Below, piece after piece: positions 1 to 8,100 of a stretch of DNA of 64,000 nt. A program made the translations under genes and the position numbers. Position 1 is the first letter of the stretch. Every line of letters begins with the position of its first letter. The stretch is taken from positions 53,922-117,921 of the forward strand of contig JANYBW010000017.1 in NCBI GenBank assembly GCA_025360585.1. The letters run 5' to 3'. This stretch comes from Actinomycetes bacterium (GTDB taxonomy: Bacteria > Actinomycetota > Acidimicrobiia > IMCC26256 > PALSA-610). The notes under the pieces were generated by a model. That model had not been told where the DNA came from and searched no databases. It was given only the letters and a program-made list of their open reading frames with translations.

Positions 1-467
1 GCGCCGTGGTAAAAGACCCGCGACATATGCAAAAAGACCGACAGCACCATGAGGTGCGCGGCCCAACGATGCATATTTCGCACGAGAGAACCGAAGGCGA
101 CCGCAGTCTCAAGATTCTGGACGGTCTGCCAGGCTTCGGTCGCCGTCGGCCGGTAAAAGAACATCAAAAAGATGCCGGTAACCGTGAGCAAAATGAACAA
201 GAAGAAGGACAAGCCGCCGAGACACAACGTGTAGGAAACCTTGACCGCGTGACGCTTCACCTTCACCGGGTGCAAGTGATACAGCACGTTGTTCATAATG
301 ACGTAGGAACGGTTCCTGGGGCTATCGGTGTAGCCCTTGCGAAACACCGAACCGGGTCGGAAGATCGCGTTCCAGGCTTGCGAACCTTGAACGTTGCCCC
401 AGACTTCGGAACCTTTTTCTTTGAGTTTTGCGCCGGGGCTGGTGCCCTCGTCTGCAGTGGTTGCCAC
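1..467 (-). CDS. Cytochrome b/b6-type subunit, N-terminal part (cut by window edge)
   Basis: The first 155 codons of a cytochrome b-type protein of a quinol-oxidising bc/b6f-like complex are present; the rest lies before the window. The start is GTG at 467 with an AGGAGAG ribosome binding site. Residues about 76-105 form a first membrane helix. The segment at 130-152 carries the b-family haem pattern, with H133 in NMHRW and H147 in FLHMSR, 14 residues apart as in cytochrome b6. Residues 23-40 (VWGNV...WNAIFRPGS) form a cytoplasmic lead-in like that of b6. It is followed upstream on the same strand by a ferredoxin gene and a membrane protein gene, so all three are probably one operon for a respiratory complex. 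Whether it is a split b6 or a full-length QcrB cannot be seen. Confidence 0.85.
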   Translation of the reverse strand, partial: MATTADEGTSPGAKLKEKGSEVWGNVQGSQAWNAIFRPGSVFRKGYTDSPRNRSYVIMNNVLYHLHPVKVKRHAVKVSYTLCLGGLSFFLFILLTVTGIFLMFFYRPTATEAWQTVQNLETAVAFGSLVRNMHRWAAHLMVLSVFLHMSRVFYHG

Positions 468-475
468 AGTCTCTC

Positions 476-889
476 CTAGAACCGCACGCCGTAGGCGTAG
501 CCATGCCGGTTGGTACGAACATTCGGGTCGCCATCGGCCCAATCGGGTGTGACCTTGCCGAGGATGATCACGCCAGTTGGGCAACGATCAACACACAATG
601 CGCAACGAGTGCACACATCTTCATCGACCACGAAAAACACATTGTCTTTCGGGTCGTCGCCGGGAGTCTCGGTGCCGACTGATGATTCAATCGAACTCAC
701 CGGGAGCATGTGAATGCACTTCCACGGGCAGATATCCACACAGCCTTCACACAAAATGCATTCGGCTTGGTCGATGTGTAAAAACTGTTTCGGCTTCACT
801 GCTTGGGTGAGCCAAGTTGGGTCGACTTCTTGAATCACGTACTTGTCGGAAAATTCCGGCATCGGTGGATTGGCATCGGTTTTGCCCAT
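476..889 (-). CDS. Ferredoxin-type protein with two [4Fe-4S] clusters
   Basis: This 137-residue soluble electron carrier has two classical CxxCxxCxxxCP motifs: C44-C47-C50-C54 and C93-C96-C99-C103. An additional Cys lies at 58. The insert between the motifs (about residues 60-85) is acidic and glycine/proline rich. There is no signal peptide or membrane helix, so it should act in the cytoplasm. The stop codon is only 8 bases before the start of the cytochrome b gene, and the membrane protein gene precedes it by 6 bases, which indicates co-transcription. Inference: it delivers or accepts electrons at the b-type complex, in the way NuoI-like ferredoxins serve membrane complexes. Its exact partner is unknown. 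Confidence 0.85.
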   Translation of the reverse strand: MGKTDANPPMPEFSDKYVIQEVDPTWLTQAVKPKQFLHIDQAECILCEGCVDICPWKCIHMLPVSSIESSVGTETPGDDPKDNVFFVVDEDVCTRCALCVDRCPTGVIILGKVTPDWADGDPNVRTNRHGYAYGVRF

Positions 890-895
890 CGCTCG

Positions 896-1438
896 TTATG
901 CCTTCGCCGTCAGGGGTTTGCCGTAAGCGGACGTACCAATGTTCGTGTCGGCGGTAGGGGCGGCATCTTCAACGAGCGCGGCGGGGCGTTTCTGCCAAGC
1001 GGTGAACATCTTCAAGTTTGTGGTGAGCAATACGCCGTAGATCAACGTGACGACAATGTCTTTGATCGCGGCCAGCGGAACGTTGATCGGTAAAAACCAG
1101 CGACCATCGTGGAAGATGAAAAAGCCGTGGTCCGCACCCTGGCGGCCTTGGACCAGGAAATGCGTGGTATCCCACTTGAGGTAGCCGTTCGCGAAGGTGA
1201 GCCATTCGTGCGGGACGGTGCCGTAGGCAATCAACATCAAACCGAATGAAACGACCGCGCCGAGCATCGCTTGGGCCCAAGTTGCAGGCTCTTTTGCCTT
1301 CGGACGTTTACACATCGCCTTGATCGCGCCGATCGCCACGATGATGATCAGGCTCGACCAAATCAGGCGCCCCGCGGGATGAAAGAAGTGCCAGTTTGGC
1401 AGGAAGTTAGGGATGTGTACTGCGAGTGTTTGCAGCAT
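896..1438 (-). CDS. Small polytopic membrane protein of the cytochrome b/ferredoxin cluster
   Basis: A 180-residue protein of unknown function. Hydrophobic helices are visible at about residues 25-40 (IWSSLIIIVAIGAI), 57-73 (AMLGAVVSFGLMLIAYG) and 122-142 (AAIKDIVVTLIYGVLLTTN). Between them is a loop rich in aromatic residues and histidine (HFLVQGRQGADHGFFIFHDG). The ATG start has an AGGGGA ribosome binding site. It is the first gene of the presumed three-gene operon with the ferredoxin and cytochrome b genes. The His-rich loop could ligate a cofactor or sit at the quinone side, but this is speculation. No family is recognised. Confidence 0.7.
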   Translation of the reverse strand: MLQTLAVHIPNFLPNWHFFHPAGRLIWSSLIIIVAIGAIKAMCKRPKAKEPATWAQAMLGAVVSFGLMLIAYGTVPHEWLTFANGYLKWDTTHFLVQGRQGADHGFFIFHDGRWFLPINVPLAAIKDIVVTLIYGVLLTTNLKMFTAWQKRPAALVEDAAPTADTNIGTSAYGKPLTAKA

Positions 1439-1736
1439 GTGTTTCTTCCCCTTGCGTTTCTGCTGGTAATCGGCGGAGTAATGGCGGGCAGTGATGTGGT
1501 TCGCGTTGCTGTGAAGCTACTCAGCATCGGCGTGTAACGGCGTTTCTTACCACGCTAGATGACCCAGAAACACATTGTGCGCACTGCCCACAAACGTTTG
1601 TGACAATCACAATTTCACGAGCTCCGGCTGCGCGCCCGTATCGCTTTGCGATCGCAATCCAACGATGCATCGAGCTTGGAGGTTGGCGTGGTTCCGCGGG
1701 TCGTCCTTCCTCCTCGCAACGCGCGAGGATTGCTGC
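1439..1736. promoter_or_regulatory. Divergent intergenic region with a 14-bp palindrome
   Basis: This 298-bp gap separates the leftward respiratory cluster from the rightward flavoprotein gene, so it should hold both promoters. A perfect palindrome CACAAACGTTTGTG occupies 1589-1602 and could be an operator for a dimeric repressor or activator. No coding sequence is convincing here, and no promoter hexamers could be assigned with confidence. Confidence 0.35.
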
Positions 1737-2984
1737 GTGGCTACGGAGATCTACGACGCGTTAATCGTGGGTGGCGGCCCCGCGGGCGCTGCGTGCGCGT
1801 ATTGGCTCGCAGAATCCGGTCGCCGGGTTCTTATCGTTGAAAAGAAGCGCTTTCCGCGCGACAAAACCTGCGGCGATGGGCTCACGCCGCGCGCGGTCCG
1901 CCAGCTCAACGACATGGGCCTCGCCGATCGTCTGAGCGACCACCTGCGCTACGACGGTCTGCGCGCGATTGCGCACGGCGTGACCCTCGAAATGCCTTGG
2001 CCCGATCACCCCGATTTCCCTTCGTACGGTTATGTCGTGCGCCGTCATGATCTCGATGACATGGTTGCCGCAAATGCGGTCAAAGCGGGCGCAACGCTGT
2101 GGTCCGCGAGCGAGGCCCGCACCCCGGTTCTCGAACACGGCATCGTTCGTGGCGCGAACGTGTACCGCAAAGACGATGGCGGCGATACCGAAGTCCGCGC
2201 CCGTTTTGTGGTGGTAGCCGACGGCGCGAACTCACGATTCGGGCGCGAACTCGGCACTGCACGCAACCGCAGCTATCCCCTCGGCATGGCGATCCGCGGC
2301 TACTTCAAAAGCCCGTACCACGATGAGCCCTGGATCGAAAGCCACCTCGATATTCGCGATCGGGAAGGCAACCACCTGCCCGGCTACGGCTGGATTTTCC
2401 CCGTCGGCGACGGCACGATCAACGTCGGCTGTGGATTGCTCTCCACGTTCAAGGGCTGGAAAGACATCAACACCACCAAATTGATGGATGCGTTTTCCGC
2501 CACGGCACCCGCGCGGTGGCGGATCTCGCCCGAAACCGCAACCTGCGCGCCAACCGGCGGCCGGCTCCCTACCGGCGGATCAGTCATGCCCCACGTAGGT
2601 CCAACGTGGCTTGCGGTGGGCGATGCCGCAGGATCGGTAAACCCCTTCAATGGCGAAGGCATCTCGGTGGCCTACGAGACGGGACGCATCGCGGCACAGT
2701 CGATCGAACTCGCCCTCGCCCACGACGACGGACTCGCGCTACAAACCTACGAACAACAGCTCCAAGACATCTACGGCCTGTATTTCAAAACCGCTCGCCT
2801 GTTCGTGCAAGCCATCGGCAATCCTGCGGTAATGCGCGAACTGACCCGTGTGGGAATGCAAAGCCGTCCGTTGATGGAATGGGTACTGCGGATCATGGCA
2901 AACCTCTTGCGTCCCGACGAGCTCGGCCCTGCCGAAGCCGCCTACAAAATGGTCAGCCAACTCGTACGAGTCGTACCCGGCTAG
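1737..2984 (+). CDS. Geranylgeranyl/menaquinone reductase-family FAD oxidoreductase
   Basis: This 415-residue flavoprotein belongs to the geranylgeranyl reductase family, which saturates isoprenoid double bonds. The N-terminal FAD-binding motif GGGPAGAACAYW is followed by the family hallmark CGDGLTPRA, then VADGANSRFG, and in the second half GDAAGSVNPFNGEGI. The reading frame is open from 1575, but GTG at 1737 is preferred: a GAGGA site precedes it and the conserved N-terminus begins there. Because it is divergent from a cytochrome b cluster, the natural inference is reduction of one prenyl unit of menaquinone, as by MenJ. A role on membrane lipids or geranylgeranyl chains is the alternative. 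Confidence 0.85.
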   Translation: MATEIYDALIVGGGPAGAACAYWLAESGRRVLIVEKKRFPRDKTCGDGLTPRAVRQLNDMGLADRLSDHLRYDGLRAIAHGVTLEMPWPDHPDFPSYGYVVRRHDLDDMVAANAVKAGATLWSASEARTPVLEHGIVRGANVYRKDDGGDTEVRARFVVVADGANSRFGRELGTARNRSYPLGMAIRGYFKSPYHDEPWIESHLDIRDREGNHLPGYGWIFPVGDGTINVGCGLLSTFKGWKDINTTKLMDAFSATAPARWRISPETATCAPTGGRLPTGGSVMPHVGPTWLAVGDAAGSVNPFNGEGISVAYETGRIAAQSIELALAHDDGLALQTYEQQLQDIYGLYFKTARLFVQAIGNPAVMRELTRVGMQSRPLMEWVLRIMANLLRPDELGPAEAAYKMVSQLVRVVPG

Positions 2985-2988
2985 TTCG

Positions 2989-3036
2989 CCTGTGTCCCAC
3001 TGATGTTCCATCGATGGAACATCGGAGGGACACAGG
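2989..3036. terminator. Bidirectional hairpin between convergent genes
   Basis: An outer inverted repeat CCTGTGTCCC (2989-2998) / GGGACACAGG (3027-3036) encloses a perfect 22-bp palindrome at 3002-3023 centred on ATCGAT. It lies immediately after the flavoprotein stop codon and faces the end of the leftward cluster, which fits a two-way terminator. The rightward side is followed by G-rich rather than T-rich sequence, so it is not a classical intrinsic terminator. Confidence 0.6.
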
Positions 3037-3054
3037 GGGGTTGGGTCCGCTGCG

Positions 3055-3138
3055 TCAGACGTTGAGGACGAAGAGGACTCCGGCGCCGAGGATCAGCAGT
3101 AGGAGTCCGGCGATCGCGATAGTTGTGCCTTTACGCAT
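3055..3138 (-). CDS. Tiny single-span membrane peptide (27 aa)
   Basis: A short reading frame encodes MRKGT followed by an almost uninterrupted hydrophobic helix of about 20 residues (IAIAGLLLLILGAGVLFVL) and ends NV. This fits a single-pass membrane peptide with positive residues on the cytoplasmic side. The ATG lies 12 bases after the stop of the SAM hydrolase gene on the same strand, suggesting translational coupling; the ribosome binding site is weak. The function is unknown. The composition and placement argue for a real gene, but its shortness means it could be chance. Confidence 0.55.
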   Translation of the reverse strand: MRKGTTIAIAGLLLLILGAGVLFVLNV

Positions 3139-3150
3139 TGGTACCGTCGC

Positions 3151-3996
3151 TTAGTTGCTCTGCGCGCCGCGCGACGGTTCGGGAACCACCGTCACGATCG
3201 TACCGACCGAAACGTTTGCAGTTTTGGCCGCGCTTTGGCGATCGATCGCCAACGCCAACAGACCGTAGGAATCGGTGACCATCATCAGCTCCGATGGTTT
3301 GCCCTCGGCGTACGTGTTCACCCAGCGCACGCCCCGCACTTCCTCACGCCAACGAACCTCGAGACGATCCCCCATCGCGACACCGCGGGCGATGAGCATG
3401 TCCGGGTCGATGTTGAGTTGCACATTGCCGAAACGATCGACCCACAGCACTTCACCTTTGACCGTGCCGTCTTCGCCTTCTTCGGGGAGCGGTAACAGTC
3501 CCGGCACGAGCAACACCGGATCGAGTTCCGTGCCGAGCTCCAACAAAGGCACACCCGAAGCAAGATGCCCGACTGCGGGGGCCATGATGTCGCGGCCAGC
3601 AAACGTGCCACCGGGGGCCTGGAGCTGATACTCAGGATTGTCGAGCGCGACCGCGCGAACCGCGCCGCCCAGCATCGCCACACTCGGCGCCAACAAGCCA
3701 TTGTCGGGGCCGACCAGCACACCATTTTCGACTTCAACCGCAAGGGTTTTTCGATCGGTGCCCACCCCGGGATCGACGATCGCTAACACGATTCCCGCGG
3801 GGAGGTATTGAATCGCACGAACGAGGGTGAGTGCTGCGGCACGCACGTCGTACGGCGCGACATCGTGGGTGATATCGACGATCCTCAGATCGGGCGCGAG
3901 CTCCAACATGACGGCCTTACACACGCCAACGAACTCATCACGAGTTCCATAGTCGGAGAGAAACGATACGAACGGAGGCGCGTCAGACACGGGCAT
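3151..3996 (-). CDS. SAM hydrolase (S-adenosyl-L-methionine hydroxide adenosyltransferase family)
   Basis: This 281-residue cytoplasmic enzyme belongs to the DUF62 family, related to fluorinase and chlorinase. Most members hydrolyse S-adenosylmethionine to adenosine and methionine. Family motifs are visible: FLSDYGTRDEFVG near the N-terminus (SAM-binding Asp), DITHDV, VDPGVGTDRK, GPDNGLL, and a C-terminal beta-barrel domain with DRFGNVQLNI. The length is typical. It lies between the HTH gene upstream and the tiny membrane peptide downstream, all on the minus strand and closely spaced. Nothing in the sequence suggests a halogenase role. Confidence 0.85.
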   Translation of the reverse strand: MPVSDAPPFVSFLSDYGTRDEFVGVCKAVMLELAPDLRIVDITHDVAPYDVRAAALTLVRAIQYLPAGIVLAIVDPGVGTDRKTLAVEVENGVLVGPDNGLLAPSVAMLGGAVRAVALDNPEYQLQAPGGTFAGRDIMAPAVGHLASGVPLLELGTELDPVLLVPGLLPLPEEGEDGTVKGEVLWVDRFGNVQLNIDPDMLIARGVAMGDRLEVRWREEVRGVRWVNTYAEGKPSELMMVTDSYGLLALAIDRQSAAKTANVSVGTIVTVVPEPSRGAQSN

Positions 3997-4049
3997 GACC
4001 GTATCGGGGTTGGACCATCACGGGCCAACCCACGCAACGTTGTTGGTGA

Positions 4050-4244
4050 TTATCCGGCTTGCGTGTAACGCGCCGCGAGGTACGAATCAACATCGACCTC
4101 CGAGACGCGAAACGAACGACCAACACGCACTGCTGCGAGCTCGCCGGATTTAATCAAACGGTATACCGTCATTGACGATACCCGCATGACGTCTGCAACT
4201 TCTTGCACCGTCAGAAAGCGCGATTTACTCAGCCCAGTGGCCAC
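4050..4244 (-). CDS. Excisionase/BldC-type helix-turn-helix DNA-binding protein
   Basis: A 64-residue protein made almost wholly of one winged HTH of the MerR/excisionase type (FLTVQEVADVMRVSSMTVYRLIKSGELAAVRVGRSFRV). The frame is open to an ATG at 4280, but GTG at 4244 has an AGGGAG ribosome binding site and gives the usual family length. It lies just downstream of proC; the same pairing occurs in mycobacteria (Rv0500-Rv0500A). A clear paralogue lies at 37071-37319 in front of pilM. The target genes are unknown. Confidence 0.8.
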   Translation of the reverse strand: MATGLSKSRFLTVQEVADVMRVSSMTVYRLIKSGELAAVRVGRSFRVSEVDVDSYLAARYTQAG

Positions 4245-4374
4245 GCGGTACTCCCTACTCCGAACCCGCCGTTGCCACACGGTACGCCATACGCATACCT
4301 GTTGTCCACTGAGACGCAGAGATACTTATGTGGTTTCGCCCAGATGTGAAATATGCGGGTTTATCGGTAGATGT

Positions 4375-5175
4375 TTATTGCCCGAGTTCGCGTGAGCGTT
4401 GGGTCGCAGCAATGACCGCATCGAGAAAGGCCGCGCGGACTCCACGCACTTCGAGCTCCCGCAATCCCGCGGCCGTGGTTCCTCCCGGCGAGGTGACGGC
4501 CGTGCGCAATTGCTCGGCCGACGAAGCGCCTTGGGCGAGCAGTGTCGCGGAACCCAACAATGTTTGGGTGACCAACGCAATCGACGTATCGCGAGCAATC
4601 CCGGCGAGGACACCCGCTTCGATCAGCGCTTCCGCCACCAAGAAAATGTAAGCAGGACCGGAGCCAGAGAGGCCGGTGACCGCATCGAGCTGGTATTCGG
4701 GAACGCGCACAACCATGCCGACTGCACCCAAGAGTTTTTCGGCCAGCACCAAATGTGGCTCTAGCGCATGGGTGCCGGCCGCGATCGCCGCCGCGCCAAG
4801 GCGCACCAAGGCCGGGGTGTTGGGCATTGCTCGAACCACCGGGCGGCCCGGCACTAGCCGTTCTAGTTCCGTGATCGTGACCCCGGCAGCAATCGAGATC
4901 ACTAGCGCATCCGCGGCGAGCGCATCGAGTGCCCCGGTGAGGATCGTGGCGACATCACCCGGCTTGACGGCCACAATCACGACATCGGCATCCGGTAACG
5001 CCCAAGCTGCGGCGGGCACGACGCGAACCCCGCCAAAGGTCGATTCCAAAATACGGCGACGCTCAGGGTCCGCCTCGGCGACACACAGCCCTTCAGGCTC
5101 CAACCCGGAATCGAGCAAGCCTCCGAGGAGTGCCTCGCCCATCTTGCCGCCGCCCAGAATCGATACGCGAGTCAC
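4375..5175 (-). CDS. proC: Pyrroline-5-carboxylate reductase
   Basis: The 266-residue enzyme reduces 1-pyrroline-5-carboxylate to L-proline with NAD(P)H, the last step of proline synthesis. The N-terminal dinucleotide-binding motif GGGKMGEALLGGL, the AVKPGD segment, AMPNTPALV, and the C-terminal signature region LSGSGPAYIF...SPGGTTAAGL are all intact. The length is normal for the family. The gene is followed on the same strand by the HTH gene at 4050-4244. The 150-bp region upstream contains an AT-rich stretch (5280-5330) that stands out from its surroundings. Confidence 0.95.
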   Translation of the reverse strand: MTRVSILGGGKMGEALLGGLLDSGLEPEGLCVAEADPERRRILESTFGGVRVVPAAAWALPDADVVIVAVKPGDVATILTGALDALAADALVISIAAGVTITELERLVPGRPVVRAMPNTPALVRLGAAAIAAGTHALEPHLVLAEKLLGAVGMVVRVPEYQLDAVTGLSGSGPAYIFLVAEALIEAGVLAGIARDTSIALVTQTLLGSATLLAQGASSAEQLRTAVTSPGGTTAAGLRELEVRGVRAAFLDAVIAATQRSRELGQ

Positions 5176-5329
5176 GGCGCTGAGGCTACAGCGGCTTGCC
5201 TGAGGGAAATCACGTTTATCACCGACAGCCGTCTTCCCCGAACGTCCGAAATGAGGCGATTACCCTCAGGCATTTGGAACAATACAACACAATTTTATAT
5301 GTTGCAAGACATTTTTAAGTGAGATTAGA

Positions 5330-5788
5330 TCATTTACGGAAAGCCAGCGCCGCGATCCGAGGGAACCACCTTTCGGTGAATTGATAGATAGTGCCGATAA
5401 TGCGATCCAGCTCAGCGCGATCCAGATGCTCGAGCAACGTGCGGCCCACGAGATACACCTCGCCATCGCGCCCAATGGCCGCCGCGATCCCGTACGCATC
5501 ATGGTTCGCTCGCAACAACAGGTCGTAGACCTCCTGCACGTGATGCAACGGCGCAGGCAGGAAATAGACCTCGTAGTGCAAAGACCGCGCGTGGAGATCG
5601 AAGTAGATCGTCGCCGCATCGCGGCCATCGCAGCCAAAACGCACATACCAGCGAGGAATCGACGGCTCGTATTCCACCGTCTGGATATACGCCTCCGCCG
5701 CGACTTCACCCTCGAGGTGATCACTGAGTAACGCATGCGCACGGGCAAACGCGGCGGGATCCGCAGGCTGATAGTCGGAGTCGCTCAC
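5330..5788 (-). CDS. YbjN-family protein downstream of mshA
   Basis: This 152-residue protein resembles the YbjN/type III secretion chaperone-like fold common in Actinobacteria. A central WYVRFGCDGRDAATIYFDLHARSLHYEVYFLPAP region is followed by helices containing LLLRANHDAYGIAAAIG and YLVGRTLLEHLD. The start is GTG at 5788. YbjN-like genes are regularly found beside mshA in actinomycetes, as here, where mshA ends 93 bases upstream. The biochemical role is not known. Confidence 0.75.
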   Translation of the reverse strand: MSDSDYQPADPAAFARAHALLSDHLEGEVAAEAYIQTVEYEPSIPRWYVRFGCDGRDAATIYFDLHARSLHYEVYFLPAPLHHVQEVYDLLLRANHDAYGIAAAIGRDGEVYLVGRTLLEHLDRAELDRIIGTIYQFTERWFPRIAALAFRK

Positions 5789-5881
5789 TGCAATGGCTTT
5801 CCGGATTTGAGCTCTGGACGTCGGGATTCGGGGGCGCAGGGTTGCACGCGCGGTTTCTGGCGCAGGTTTAGAAAGTGGGCG

Positions 5882-7108
5882 CTAACGACACTGGACTGGT
5901 TCGCGTACTGCGAGATCGCCGTAGGCACGACGCAGTCGTACGGCCGTGGCGTTCCAAGAAAACCGCTCCGAGCGCAGCACCGCATTGACACCGAGTTCCG
6001 CGGCAAAATCATGGTCGCTCAAAATTTTGTCGATCGCGGCCGCGAACTCTAACGATGAGCGACTGTCAATCAGAAAGCCGGTGCGGCCGTCGTCGACGAT
6101 CGAGCGCAACCCGCCGACGGAAGCAGCCACCACTGGAGTAGCGCAGGAGGCGGCCTCCAGCGCGACCAGACCAAACGATTCGGAGTGCGATGGCACGACG
6201 CAGACATCTGCGGCACGGTAATAATTCGCCAGCTCATCGTGCGCAACCGAGCCAACGAAACGAACCCGTCGCTCAACTCCCAGCTCCCGCACAAGTGCCT
6301 GTAAACGTTGCAGTTCTTCCACGCCGTGTTGGCCACTTGGATCACCGACGATGATCAGCATTGCAGTGCGATCAGCGCTTTGATGAAACGCACGAATCGC
6401 CAGCTCGCCACCCTTGAGTGGCTGGATCCGGCCAGCAAACAACACGACATTGCGATCACCCAACCCGAGTGATCGCTTAGCCGCCGTGCGCGATCCAGGA
6501 TGAAAGACGGTGTGATCAACCCCAGGAGCAACAATCTCGACCCGAGCAGGATCCGCGCCGTAGTTCGTGATGAGATCGCGCTCCTCATCACGAGTCGACG
6601 CGACGATGAGATCTGCACAGGCAATGATGCTGCGCTCCGCTGCTACCCGTTGCGGTGCAATGTCTGCAATACCGGCCGCGGATTTCACGAGATCGAGCGT
6701 GTGAAATGTCGCGACGAGCGGAAGGCCAAGTTCGTGTTTCAGGCGATGGGCGACCACCCCGGACATCCAGTAATGCGCGTGGAGTGCGTCGTAGTGAATT
6801 CCCTCCCGCTCAATGAACGATCGCGTCCGTAACGCGAATTCATCAAGCAGCGGCGGTAAATCCTCTTTGTCGATTGCCGCGACCGGGCCAGCTTGAATAT
6901 GTATGACCCGGATACCCGGCTCCAACTCCACAATCGCGGGAACGGTGGCGTCCTCGTGGCGGGTGAAGACATCACACTCAACGCCAGCTCGCGACAGTGC
7001 GCTCAACAACGAACGGATATACACATTCATGCCACCGCCGTCGCCGCGGCCGGGTTGGGCCAATGGTGAGGTGTGCACACTGAACGCGGCAACTCGACGG
7101 AGAGACAT
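5882..7108 (-). CDS. mshA: D-inositol-3-phosphate glycosyltransferase (mycothiol synthesis)
   Basis: A GT4-family glycosyltransferase of 408 residues that joins N-acetylglucosamine from UDP-GlcNAc to 1-L-myo-inositol 1-phosphate, the first step of mycothiol synthesis. The N-terminus shows the MshA hallmark SVHTSPLAQPG followed by GGGMNVYI. The sugar-nucleotide site includes the E-x7-E pattern in ESFGLVALEAA. The length is a little under the usual 420-480 residues. Mycothiol is the low-molecular-weight thiol of Actinobacteria, so the gene supports the taxonomic placement. The other msh genes are not in the window. Confidence 0.93.
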   Translation of the reverse strand: MSLRRVAAFSVHTSPLAQPGRGDGGGMNVYIRSLLSALSRAGVECDVFTRHEDATVPAIVELEPGIRVIHIQAGPVAAIDKEDLPPLLDEFALRTRSFIEREGIHYDALHAHYWMSGVVAHRLKHELGLPLVATFHTLDLVKSAAGIADIAPQRVAAERSIIACADLIVASTRDEERDLITNYGADPARVEIVAPGVDHTVFHPGSRTAAKRSLGLGDRNVVLFAGRIQPLKGGELAIRAFHQSADRTAMLIIVGDPSGQHGVEELQRLQALVRELGVERRVRFVGSVAHDELANYYRAADVCVVPSHSESFGLVALEAASCATPVVAASVGGLRSIVDDGRTGFLIDSRSSLEFAAAIDKILSDHDFAAELGVNAVLRSERFSWNATAVRLRRAYGDLAVREPVQCR

Positions 7109-7183
7109 AGTCGATGCGATGCTACAACGAACGCCTGGTGTTTATTCCGAGCCCGGATTCAGCGGTGCCGGAGCCCGAGCGAG

Positions 7184-7582
7184 CTACACCGTCGGATTGG
7201 GATTGGCCTGCGCAACCATATCCGGGCGGTGATGCGCCATTTCTGCCTGAAATGAGCGATAGATCCTGACCAGAGCATCTTTGTGATCCTCGGTAATCGT
7301 TGTGTCGCGCAGGATCTCGCCAACCAGATCTGGGCCCTCAGGCCGCTCTTCAAGGAGGCCGGCGCGCTCATAAAGTGTCTCGGCCGATATTCGCAGCCCT
7401 TTGGCGATGCCCTGCAAAATCTCGGCGGAAGGCTTGCGCAGCCCCCGTTCGATCTGGCTCAGGTAGGGATTAGAAATCCCGGCCCGCTCTGAGAGCCCGC
7501 GCAACGAAAGCCTGGAATTCCGGCGCTGATCGCGAATGAACGTGCCGAGATCGTGCCAGCGTTCAAACGGATCAGGAGCCAT
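7184..7582 (-). CDS. XRE-family helix-turn-helix regulator
   Basis: The protein has 132 residues. Residues about 14-70 form a Cro/C1-type HTH (FIRDQRRNSRLSLRGLSERAGISNPYLSQIERGLRKPSAEIL). The C-terminal part is an acidic helical region with no recognised ligand domain. The gene starts 17 bases after the stop of the rsiG homologue on the same strand, so the two are probably co-transcribed. The ribosome binding site is weak, consistent with coupling. Targets cannot be deduced. Confidence 0.85.
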   Translation of the reverse strand: MAPDPFERWHDLGTFIRDQRRNSRLSLRGLSERAGISNPYLSQIERGLRKPSAEILQGIAKGLRISAETLYERAGLLEERPEGPDLVGEILRDTTITEDHKDALVRIYRSFQAEMAHHRPDMVAQANPNPTV

Positions 7583-7599
7583 CGAGAAGCTTCGACGCC

Positions 7600-8100
7600 T
7601 TAGATCGTGGCGGCGGCGCGTACCGCGATCTCATGTTCGACTGCGTCGATCACTCCGTGCAGCCTCCGGCGGTCGTCGGAGAGTTCGCGCTCGAACGCCG
7701 AAAGTTGCTCGATCATGGCGCTCAAATCGGTGTCCGACAAGATCGGTAACGACGCAAGGGAGTCGTCGCTGACCAGGTTCTCGCGACCGTCAGGCCAACG
7801 CAGCTCAGTGATCTCTTGGTCCGGTTCAACCAATCGCGAATTCGCCGCGTTGCCACGAGCCGAGTCGCCGCCGAGGATCTTTGGCAACTGCTCGATGAGT
7901 TCGGCGACCGAACCACCCCGGGCCCGACGTGCACGCTCGGCCTCAAGAATCTCACCACGCGCTTGCGCGAGCCGGCGCATGTAGCTGACCGCATTCTCAA
8001 CGGCTACGGCTTCAGCCTTCAACGAACGAAGCGCAATTTCTTCGCGGTTCGCTAGCCCGTCTACAGCGCTAGGCGCAATGAGCGATTCGATACGGTCGAT
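7600..8100 (-). CDS. rsiG: RsiG-type c-di-GMP-responsive anti-sigma factor
   Basis: Predicted helical antiparallel hairpin protein of the RsiG family, which in Streptomyces binds the sigma factor WhiG when loaded with c-di-GMP. Both family signatures E-x3-S-x2-R-x3-Q-x3-D are visible. The first is E35, S39, R42, Q46, E50 (D replaced by E). The second is E137, S141, R144, H148, D152 (Q replaced by H). Between them lies SVAELIEQLPKILGG, a conserved linker element. Numbering assumes initiation at an ATC codon at 8100, six bases after a perfect GGAGG. No ATG, GTG or TTG occurs in frame until TTG at 8022, yet the segment before 8022 (RIESLIAPSAVDGLANREEI) resembles the family N-terminus. The conservative start is 8022 (140 aa). 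The presumed partner sigma factor is encoded at 28882-29772. Confidence 0.82.
   Translation of the reverse strand: MDRIESLIAPSAVDGLANREEIALRSLKAEAVAVENAVSYMRRLAQARGEILEAERARRARGGSVAELIEQLPKILGGDSARGNAANSRLVEPDQEITELRWPDGRENLVSDDSLASLPILSDTDLSAMIEQLSAFERELSDDRRRLHGVIDAVEHEIAVRAAATI

Noticed and set aside
3151..3996. Halogenase (fluorinase/chlorinase) activity for the DUF62 protein
   Set aside because: The family is dominated by SAM hydrolases, and nothing nearby points to halometabolite synthesis.
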